Assembly (NCBI GenBank): GCA_018715445.1
Contig: DVLP01000268.1
Location: forward strand, 1-12,308
From: Candidatus Avipropionibacterium avicola
GTDB lineage: Bacteria > Actinomycetota > Actinomycetes > Propionibacteriales > Propionibacteriaceae
Reading direction: 5' to 3'
Length of the DNA: 12,308 nucleotides
Below the pieces are notes generated by a model that was not told the DNA's origin, did not search any database, and saw only the letters and a list, made by a program, of their open reading frames with translations. Shown piece by piece: positions 6,988 through 12,308 of the stretch (within the stretch, counting starts at the first letter, position 1; each line of letters starts with the position of its first letter). The translations under genes were made by a program, and so were the position numbers.

Positions 6988-7006
6988 CGCTCCACTCAGT
7001 GGAGCG
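6988..7006. promoter_or_regulatory. Perfect 19-bp palindrome, candidate operator
   Basis: CGCTCCACTCAGTGGAGCG has nine-base perfect arms around one central base. It straddles the stop codon of the epimerase-like gene (6998-6996) and covers the expected -35 position of the DUF4097-type gene. As an RNA hairpin it would have the stop codon in its loop and no T-tract after it, so an operator is more likely than a terminator. Confidence 0.55.
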
Positions 7007-7778
7007 CGACGTCCTGCTGGCCGGTGCCCTCGAGCACATGCTGGGGCCGCCAGCCCAGGGGATGTGGCCACTGATCGGTCAGCGCCACACCCTCCACGTC
7101 GGCGGTGACCTGGGTGCACAGGTACGGCCCACGTCGCTCGGCTGCGCACACGATCGCCGACGCGAGATCCTCGGGATGCAGCGCGGCGAACTCCTGCCCG
7201 CCCAGCTTCGGGATCCCGGTCGGCTCAGCGGCGACCGGGTTGCCCCAGGCGGGCCACCACTCGGCACGGGTGGGGTAGGCCAGACGCAGCACGGTGACCG
7301 CCATCTGCGGGCTCCGGTCCGCTTCGGCCTCACAGGCCAGCTCGGCCATCCGCTTGGTGACCGCGTACAGCCCCGTCCCGTCGGCGGGATCGTGGGCAGA
7401 GCGTTGGATCCGGCTGTAACCGTGCATCACCGCCATCGTCGAGATCTGGACGAAGGCCGGTACGCCGGTCCGACCGGCGCACCGCAGTTGGGCATAGGCG
7501 CCGCCGACGTTCACCGTGAAGGCATTGCGCACCGGTTCGCTGCGCTCGTCGGCGCCGTCGCCGCGGGCCGCACGCAGGGCGAAGTTCACCACCGCATCGA
7601 CCCCGGTCATCGCCGCGGTCAGTGCGTCGAAGTCGGTCGCATCGGCGTCGATGTGGCTCACATCGGGCACCGTCGGCGGCTCGGGGCCCAGGACGGTGAT
7701 CCGATGGCCGGTGGCTTGGAGGTACGGAGTGATGGCGCTTCCCAGGACACCGGATCCTCCGACGATCAGCATCTGCAC
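6996..7778 (-). CDS. NAD-dependent epimerase/dehydratase-type (extended SDR) protein
   Basis: 260 residues from GTG 7778, or 258 from ATG 7772. I prefer GTG because AGGA lies nine bases before it, while the ATG would be 15 away. The Rossmann motif GGSGVLG (G7, G10, G13) opens the protein. DADATDF (45-50) and DAVVNFAL (61-68) match the strands that bind adenine and ribose in this family. S113 with Y138 and K142 (YAVTK) give a complete catalytic triad, so an active oxidoreductase or epimerase is plausible. The substrate is not evident; length is short for sugar-nucleotide epimerases (over 300), and atypical extended SDRs of this size vary widely. The gene is divergent from the L,D-transpeptidase gene across about 166 bp. 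Confidence 0.88.
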   Translation of the reverse strand: MQMLIVGGSGVLGSAITPYLQATGHRITVLGPEPPTVPDVSHIDADATDFDALTAAMTGVDAVVNFALRAARGDGADERSEPVRNAFTVNVGGAYAQLRCAGRTGVPAFVQISTMAVMHGYSRIQRSAHDPADGTGLYAVTKRMAELACEAEADRSPQMAVTVLRLAYPTRAEWWPAWGNPVAAEPTGIPKLGGQEFAALHPEDLASAIVCAAERRGPYLCTQVTADVEGVALTDQWPHPLGWRPQHVLEGTGQQDVALH

Positions 7779-7860
7779 AATCGCCCATCCTGCCACTTCC
7801 CCGTACGGGCCCTGCAGGCCGGCGGTCAGGGACGCTCCCGGCCACGGACTGACAACGATG

Positions 7861-7888
7861 CGGTGACACCTCGGAAACGTCGTCACCG
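7861..7888. promoter_or_regulatory. Inverted repeat in the epimerase-like / L,D-transpeptidase divergent region
   Basis: CGGTGAC (7861-7867) and GTCACCG (7882-7888) form a 7-bp inverted repeat separated by 14 bases, 56 bp before the transpeptidase start and about 80 bp before the epimerase-like start. Half-site spacing would suit a dimeric regulator, but I do not recognise it as a known operator. Confidence 0.3.
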
Positions 7889-7934
7889 ATCGCTGGGGGG
7901 TGGGTGGCACAGTGGACTCACCCATCAGTCTCCC

Positions 7935-7944
7935 GGAGATGCCC
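7935..7944 (+). promoter_or_regulatory. Ribosome binding site that sets the L,D-transpeptidase start
   Basis: GGAG (7935-7938) lies six bases before ATG 7945. The other in-frame ATG at 7939 directly abuts it and is too close, so 7945 is the start. Confidence 0.7.
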
Positions 7945-9213
7945 ATGACCATCGATCGACTTCCCCGTCGGCGCGCCGCTGTCCTGATTGCCGGTGCGCC
8001 GCTGTTGCTGAGCGCCTGCGGACGCAATCCGGGCCAGCAGCCGAACGCGCCCCAGGAGTCTGGCGGGTCCGATCCGACCGCGCCCCCGACCACCCCCGAG
8101 GCGAGCCCGACGACACCGCCGGTCGAGCCGATGACCGTCAGCGGCAACGTCGACGACGGCGCCGAGGAGGTGACCGTCGACACGATCGTCAAGTTCACCG
8201 CTGCCCACGGCACCCTGACCAAGGTCGTGGTCTCGGCACCGGTGAAGGATCGCAAGACCGGCGAGACCACCAACGAGAAGGTCCCCGGCAGCCTCAACAA
8301 GGACAAGACCGTCTGGAAGGCGACCGACGGTCTCGAGCCCGGTGTCCCGTACACGGTGAAGTGGACGGGCAAGGGCACCGACGGGACGAAGACCTCGGGG
8401 AAGCAGACCTTCCGGACCCACGAGCTGACCCTCGACCAGCAGATCTTCCCCTCGATCTATCCGCTCGGTGGCACCGTCGGGGTGGCGATGCCGGTGATCA
8501 TCACCTTCGACATCCCGGTCAAGGACCGTGCCAATGTCGAGAAGCACCTGCACGTCGACGCCTCACCGAAGCAGCCCGGCAGCTGGTACTGGGTGAGCGA
8601 CTCCGAGGTGCACTACCGGCCGAAGACGTACTGGAAGGCCGGCACCAAGATCACCGTCGATGCCCGGCTCAACGGCGTCAAGGCCGGCAAGGGCCTGTAC
8701 GGGCAGCTGACCCGGACCTGGTCCTTCGACATCGGGCGCCGCGTGGTCGCCAAGGTCGACCTGGCCAAGCACCAGGTGGTGGTCGCCATCAACGGCAAGA
8801 AGGCGCGCACCATCAAGATGTCGGCCGGCAAGGACGGCTTCATCACCCGCAGTGGCACCAAGGTGATCAGCGAGAAGCTGCGCACCACCCCGATGCGCTC
8901 GGAGACCGAGGACGTCAACGACCCCGAGTACTACGACCTCGACAACGTCCGTTGGGCGATGCGCGTCACCAACTCCGGCGAGTTCTTCCACGCCGCTCCC
9001 TGGAATGCCGCGTTCTTCGGCAACTCCAACCGCAGCCACGGCTGTGTCGGGATGTCGAATGCCGACGCCAAATGGCTCTTCGAGAACATGAACATCGGGG
9101 ACCCGGCCGAGTTCACCGGATCCAAGCGTGGCCTGGAGCAGGGCAACGGCTACACCGACTGGACCCTGTCGTGGGCCCAGGTGAAGAAGAAGTCGGCGTT
9201 GAGGGGGGACTGA
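7945..9213 (+). CDS. Lipoprotein L,D-transpeptidase with Ig-like domains and YkuD catalytic domain
   Basis: 422 residues. The lipoprotein signal has RLPRRR, a hydrophobic core and lipobox LLSAC, giving lipidated C25. A low-complexity linker (about 26-65; Pro, Thr, Gly, Gln) spans the wall. Two Ig-like domains follow (about 66-155 and 160-270), as in mycobacterial LdtMt2. The YkuD domain starts near 270 and carries H349 (FFHAAPW) and NRSHGCVGMS, with H365 and nucleophile C367. These enzymes make 3-3 cross-links in peptidoglycan outside the membrane and are targets of carbapenems. Length and layout match actinobacterial Ldts well. The start is set by GGAG six bases upstream. It is followed after two bases by the YhhN-family gene, so the two are co-transcribed. 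No clear -10 is seen in the divergent upstream region. Confidence 0.95.
   Translation: MTIDRLPRRRAAVLIAGAPLLLSACGRNPGQQPNAPQESGGSDPTAPPTTPEASPTTPPVEPMTVSGNVDDGAEEVTVDTIVKFTAAHGTLTKVVVSAPVKDRKTGETTNEKVPGSLNKDKTVWKATDGLEPGVPYTVKWTGKGTDGTKTSGKQTFRTHELTLDQQIFPSIYPLGGTVGVAMPVIITFDIPVKDRANVEKHLHVDASPKQPGSWYWVSDSEVHYRPKTYWKAGTKITVDARLNGVKAGKGLYGQLTRTWSFDIGRRVVAKVDLAKHQVVVAINGKKARTIKMSAGKDGFITRSGTKVISEKLRTTPMRSETEDVNDPEYYDLDNVRWAMRVTNSGEFFHAAPWNAAFFGNSNRSHGCVGMSNADAKWLFENMNIGDPAEFTGSKRGLEQGNGYTDWTLSWAQVKKKSALRGD
9201..9208 (+). promoter_or_regulatory. Strong ribosome binding site of the YhhN-family gene
   Basis: GAGGGGGG inside the last codons of the transpeptidase gene lies seven bases before ATG 9216, giving this gene its own initiation site in addition to the 2-bp coupling. 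Confidence 0.6.
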
Positions 9214-9215
9214 CC

Positions 9216-9902
9216 ATGGGCGACAGGGCGCGGCGGTGGTACTGGGCCCTCGGCGCTGCCCATCTCACCGCCGGCCTGATCCCCCACCCGCTCGCCCGTC
9301 GGATCCATCGACTCACCAAACCCGCCCTGATGCCGCTGCTGGCAGCCACCTCACCGGAGGTCTCGCACCGGGTACGGGTCGCGCTGGCCGCCTCCACCGT
9401 GGGCGACACCGCCCTGCTGGGCACCTCCGCCCTGAGCGTCCTGGGCGGCATGACCGGGTTCAGCGTCGCCCATGTCGCCTACCTGCGCGAACTGCTCAGT
9501 CTCGGCCGCTCCGCACAGCCACGGGTCAGCGCTGCTGTCGTCGCTGCGGCGGTCGGTGTCACCGCGGTCGCTGGCACCGTGTTGCGCAGGGCCATGGCCG
9601 ACGGGGACGACCGCGCCATGATCGGACCGGCCACCGGCTATGCCGCCATGGTGGCCGGGATGGGCGGCGCAGCGGTCCGGGCCGCCACCGTCGTGGGTGG
9701 ACGCCGCGGACGAGCACTCGCCACCGGCGGAGCCCTTTTCGTCGTCTCCGACAGCCTGGTCGCAGCGGCCCTGTTCGGCCCCGAGCAGTGGGACCGCCGT
9801 GGGCTGCTCACCTTCGCGGTGATGACCAGCTACCTCTCGGCCCAGGCCCTCCTGGTGACCGGTCTCGGCGCAGAGCAATCCGGCGCGGTGCACTCGGGCT
9901 GA
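9216..9902 (+). CDS. YhhN family integral membrane protein (lysoplasmalogenase-like)
   Basis: 228 residues and about seven or eight hydrophobic segments. YhhN/TMEM86 landmarks appear in order: TKPALMPLLA (34-43), a GDTALLG segment (63-69), GFSVAHVAYL (81-90), GYAAMVAGMGGAAVRA, GALFVVSDSLVAAAL and SYLSAQALLVTG. The human relative TMEM86B hydrolyses lysoplasmalogen vinyl ethers. Bacterial members are mostly untested, so the substrate here is not assured. It sits two bases after the L,D-transpeptidase stop, with its own strong ribosome binding site, so both are likely expressed from one promoter. The link to cell-wall work is inferred only from this pairing. Confidence 0.85.
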   Translation: MGDRARRWYWALGAAHLTAGLIPHPLARRIHRLTKPALMPLLAATSPEVSHRVRVALAASTVGDTALLGTSALSVLGGMTGFSVAHVAYLRELLSLGRSAQPRVSAAVVAAAVGVTAVAGTVLRRAMADGDDRAMIGPATGYAAMVAGMGGAAVRAATVVGGRRGRALATGGALFVVSDSLVAAALFGPEQWDRRGLLTFAVMTSYLSAQALLVTGLGAEQSGAVHSG

Positions 9903-9918
9903 GTGTGTCCACGACTCA

Positions 9919-9938
9919 CCCCTCGACGTACTCGGGGG
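9919..9938. repeat. Single dispersed copy of the CCCCTCGACGNNCTCGGGGG core
   Basis: CCCCTCGACGTACTCGGGGG lies between the YhhN-family gene and the metallophosphoesterase gene. It matches the first 20 bases of the 33-bp units near 5.2 kb at 18 of 20 positions. It is extragenic, like the other copies. It ends nine bases before the TAGCAT -10 candidate. Confidence 0.75.
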
Positions 9939-9947
9939 TCGGGTGTC

Positions 9948-9960
9948 TAGCATGGCGATC
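9948..9960 (+). promoter_or_regulatory. Candidate leaderless -10 element of the metallophosphoesterase gene
   Basis: TAGCAT (9948-9953) precedes ATG 9961 by seven bases. The flanking CTAGCAT resembles CTAGTAT at greA. It overlaps the alternative ATG at 9952, so if it is the promoter, that ATG cannot be the start. Confidence 0.5.
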
Positions 9961-11082
9961 ATGGACCGACCAGAGCTGGTGATGTCCCCTCCCGTGGTGA
10001 TGGCCCCGAGGCCCGACGGGTTCGAGGTGGTGTGGGCCGTGTCGGCCCAGTCCCGCGGATGGGTCGAGTGGCGGCTGGCTGACGAGGGGCCCGACCAGTC
10101 ACGGATCGCCGACTGTGGCCCGTACGGCTTCGTCCCCCAGGGCTCGCAGGTGTTGCGGATCCGTCTCGACGGGCTCACCCCCGGACAGGACCACCTGATC
10201 CGTACGGTGACGGTGGCGGTCGACGACGGGCATCAGGAGGTCTCGGACTGGAAGCCAGTACGGACCCTCGACCCGTCAGCGGACTCGGCGACCTTCCTGG
10301 CCTGGAACGACACCCACCAACGAGAGGACACCCTCGCGGCCCTCGACGACGCCTCCCCCGGCGCGGATGTCTGGGTCTGGAACGGCGATGTCTGCAACAA
10401 CTGGAACGACCCCGCCGAGATCGTGCCGACGATCCTGTCCCCGGCCGGTCGCGATGTCACGGCCGGACGGCCCATGATGTTCGGCTGGGGCAACCATGAT
10501 GTCCGCGGCCCGTGGGCGCACCGGGTCCCCGAGGTGGTGGCCTCGCCGTACGGCCTGCCCTACCACGGCTTCCGGATCGGACCGGTGGCCGCGATCGTGC
10601 TGTCCACCGGCGAGGACAAGCCCGACGACCATCCGTCCTTCGCCGGGCGGGTCTCCTTCGCCGAGCTCCGTCGTCGCCAGGCCGACTGGTTGGCCGAGCA
10701 GATCAAGCGACCGGGCTTCGTCGACGCCCCGTACCGGGTGGTGTTCTGTCACATGCCGCTGCGGTGGCTGGACGAACCCGTCCTGACCGACCTCGACTAC
10801 GAGTCCGGCAAGTGGGACCATTACAGCCGAGTCAGCCGCGAGCTGTGGCACGACGCCCTGGTCGAGTGGGGCACCCAGATCGTGGTGTCGGGTCACACCC
10901 ACCGATCGGCACTGATCGAGGCCGAGCCCGGGGCCCCGTACGTCCAGTTGACCGGTGGTGGCAACACCCCCGACATCGCGACCTGGATCGAAGGTCGGGC
11001 CGACCGCAGCCACCTCCGGGTCACCGCTCACCGGCTCGACGGCACGATCGCCCACCAGGTCGAGTTCAATCCCCTGGCCTGA
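9961..11082 (+). CDS. Calcineurin-like metallophosphoesterase with N-terminal fibronectin III-like domain
   Basis: 373 residues. Residues about 8-108 form a beta-sandwich of the type preceding purple acid phosphatase domains (EVVWAV, WVEWRL, RLDGLTPGQDHLIRTV). The catalytic domain has all metal-site motifs: NDTH (D117, H119), NGDV (D143), GNHD (N178, H179, D180), CHMP (H264) and GHTH (H312, H314). So it is probably an active two-metal phosphoesterase; the substrate is unknown. No signal peptide is visible, so it is likely cytoplasmic, unusual for the purple acid phosphatase style of N-terminal domain. ATG 9961 is chosen for its leaderless promoter; ATG 9952 and GTG 9943 are alternatives. It is separated from the YhhN gene by 58 bp containing a dispersed repeat. 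Confidence 0.9.
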   Translation: MDRPELVMSPPVVMAPRPDGFEVVWAVSAQSRGWVEWRLADEGPDQSRIADCGPYGFVPQGSQVLRIRLDGLTPGQDHLIRTVTVAVDDGHQEVSDWKPVRTLDPSADSATFLAWNDTHQREDTLAALDDASPGADVWVWNGDVCNNWNDPAEIVPTILSPAGRDVTAGRPMMFGWGNHDVRGPWAHRVPEVVASPYGLPYHGFRIGPVAAIVLSTGEDKPDDHPSFAGRVSFAELRRRQADWLAEQIKRPGFVDAPYRVVFCHMPLRWLDEPVLTDLDYESGKWDHYSRVSRELWHDALVEWGTQIVVSGHTHRSALIEAEPGAPYVQLTGGGNTPDIATWIEGRADRSHLRVTAHRLDGTIAHQVEFNPLA

Positions 11083-11202
11083 CCGCGGATGGACCCGGCC
11101 TGACCACGGGGTGGACCGGCCCCACCTCGGCACTCCCTGTCCGTCCCGGCGATGAAAGGATGCCGGTGACGGGGTCCGTACGACATCGGGTGGGGGTGGG
11201 AC

Positions 11203-12308
11203 GTGGCTGGTCTGAAGCAGTGGATCCGTGGTCGGACCACACTGCCGCGCAGTGTGGTCGTGCTGTCGGTGATCTCGTTCACCGTCGCGGTCGGCTTCGG
11301 GGTCATGCTGCCGGTGCTGCCGGTCTTCGCCCAGAGCTTCGACGTCGGCGCCTTCGGTGCCTCCGCGGTCGTCTCCGCCTTTGCCTTCGCCCGGCTGGTC
11401 GGCGCCCCGCTGGTCGGCCCGATGATCAATCGGTTCGGCGAGCGCGCCGTGCTCAGCGTCGGCATGTTCCTGGTGGCGGGCTCGACCGCGATCTCGGCCC
11501 TGTCGTCGAGCTACCTGGAGTTCATCAGTTGGCGCGCTGCCGGCGGCATCGGATCGGCGATGTTCACCGTGTCGGCGATGACCCTGGTCCTCAACAGCGT
11601 GGAGCCCCACCAGCGCGGGCGGGCCTCCGGGCTCTACATGGGTGGGTTCCTGGTCGGTGGCATGGCCGGTCCCGGGGTCGGTGGGTTGTTGGCGCAGGTG
11701 TCGTTGACGGCGCCGTTCTTCTTCTACTCCGCGGCCCTGGTCGCCGCCGGGGTGATCGGGATCCTGGTGCTGCGGTCCTCCCCCACCCAGGAGGTCACCG
11801 CCGCCGGGGCTCCCGGCCCGAAGGTCCAACCGACCCGGGGTCAGCGACGTGCCGCCGACACCGACGACGAGGGGACACCGTTCTCCTCCGTGCTGCGCGA
11901 CATCCGCTACCAGGCCGCCCTGCTCGCCGGACTGGGGCAGGGCTGGAACTCCTTCGGCGTCCGCTCCGCGTTGATCCCGCTGCTGGTGGTGGAGGTCCTC
12001 GACCGTGACCCGTCGTGGAGCGGTGTGGCGTTCACGGTCTCGGCGGTGGTCCAGACCCTGATGCTCGCCCCCGCCGGTCGCTTCGTCGACTCGGTCGGAC
12101 GACGCCCGGCACTCATCGGGGCCGGACTGGTCTGTGCCGTGGGCATGGTCGGGGTCGCGTTCGCCTCCAATGTCTGGATCCTGACCATCGCCCTGTCGGT
12201 GTACGGCATCGGCGCAGCCTTCCAGGGCACGGCGCCGGCTGCGAGCGTCGGCGATGCGGCCGGTGGTCGCAGCGGAACCCCGGTCGCGGTGTTCTCGATG
12301 GTCACCGA
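11203..12308 (+). CDS. MFS transporter, 3' end beyond the window
   Basis: 368 codons and two bases are visible from GTG 11203 before the window ends. An in-frame TGA at 11167 and no earlier start codon in between fix GTG 11203 as the furthest start. Eleven or so hydrophobic segments are recognisable. The major facilitator motif A loop occurs twice, as expected for the two halves: GPMINRFGER between helices 2 and 3, and GRFVDSVGRRPAL between helices 8 and 9. A hydrophilic central loop (about 200-225) separates them. The first-half segment LEFISWRAAGGIGSAMF resembles drug/proton antiporters of the 12-helix type, so efflux is likely, but the substrate is unknown. The 120 bp before it holds no convincing promoter. 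GGGGGTGGG lies shortly before the GTG and may serve as a poor ribosome binding site. Confidence 0.9.
   Translation, partial: MAGLKQWIRGRTTLPRSVVVLSVISFTVAVGFGVMLPVLPVFAQSFDVGAFGASAVVSAFAFARLVGAPLVGPMINRFGERAVLSVGMFLVAGSTAISALSSSYLEFISWRAAGGIGSAMFTVSAMTLVLNSVEPHQRGRASGLYMGGFLVGGMAGPGVGGLLAQVSLTAPFFFYSAALVAAGVIGILVLRSSPTQEVTAAGAPGPKVQPTRGQRRAADTDDEGTPFSSVLRDIRYQAALLAGLGQGWNSFGVRSALIPLLVVEVLDRDPSWSGVAFTVSAVVQTLMLAPAGRFVDSVGRRPALIGAGLVCAVGMVGVAFASNVWILTIALSVYGIGAAFQGTAPAASVGDAAGGRSGTPVAVFSMVT

Noticed and set aside
6918..9902. A 994-residue + strand open frame joining the region antisense to the epimerase-like gene with the YhhN frame
   Set aside because: Only its end (from 9216) matches a protein family; the rest is antisense or out of frame to well-supported genes.
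11105..11130. Possible hairpin GGTGG/CCACC between the metallophosphoesterase and MFS genes
   Set aside because: Short stem, no T-tract, and easily found by chance at this GC content.
11152..11169. Tiny frame MKGCR with an ATG, before the MFS gene, possibly a regulatory leader
   Set aside because: Five codons occur often by chance; no promoter or attenuator hairpin is seen with it.
2094..11182. Frequent CGTACG palindromes (about 11), in different codon phases and between genes
   Set aside because: CGATCG, of the same composition, is at least as common (about 15 by hand count), so CGTACG is not special.

Overview
The window comes from a high-GC actinobacterium. The evidence is very GC-rich coding sequence, a mycothiol S-conjugate amidase (mycothiol is made only by actinobacteria), and a greA / DUF4307 / mca / small membrane protein neighbourhood like that of Mycobacterium tuberculosis (Rv1080c-Rv1083, from memory). 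Several start codons look leaderless, also common in this phylum. A propionibacterial or related lineage is possible but cannot be settled from the sequence. I see no phage, transposase, CRISPR array, tRNA or rRNA; this looks like chromosomal backbone with one RNA-repair module.

Left edge to 2.64 kb, + strand: the last codons of a Hen1 RNA 3'-terminal 2'-O-methyltransferase overlap the start of Pnkp, a three-domain kinase / phosphatase / ligase. Together they form the bacterial Pnkp-Hen1 pathway, which heals, 2'-O-methylates and seals RNAs (typically tRNAs) cut by ribotoxins. The operon ends 30 bp from a convergent gene.

2.67-5.15 kb, - strand: a four-gene run reads, in transcription order, DUF4307 membrane protein, mca, a 67-residue membrane protein, and a short-chain dehydrogenase coupled to it by an ATGA overlap. 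Divergent from it is greA (5.43-5.94 kb, +), which ends in a strong intrinsic terminator. The 275-bp divergent region holds both candidate leaderless promoters and a 33-bp tandem repeat whose core recurs once more near 9.92 kb.

6.07-7.78 kb, - strand: an NAD-dependent epimerase/dehydratase-type protein is followed by a YvlB-like (DUF4097-type) protein. The second gene appears to have its own leaderless promoter, with a perfect 19-bp palindrome over the -35 position. Its stop codon lies in a 15-bp tandem duplication that supplies three in-frame stops.

7.94-12.3 kb, + strand: a lipoprotein L,D-transpeptidase and a YhhN-family membrane protein form a two-gene operon with a 2-bp gap. Then come a calcineurin-like metallophosphoesterase with its own candidate leaderless promoter, and an MFS transporter cut by the right edge. 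The transpeptidase serves cell-wall cross-linking; the other links among these genes are weak.

No clearly new multi-gene system is visible. The most checkable novelties are regulatory: the 19-bp palindrome, the repeat array in the greA divergent promoter region, and the shared leaderless promoter architecture.
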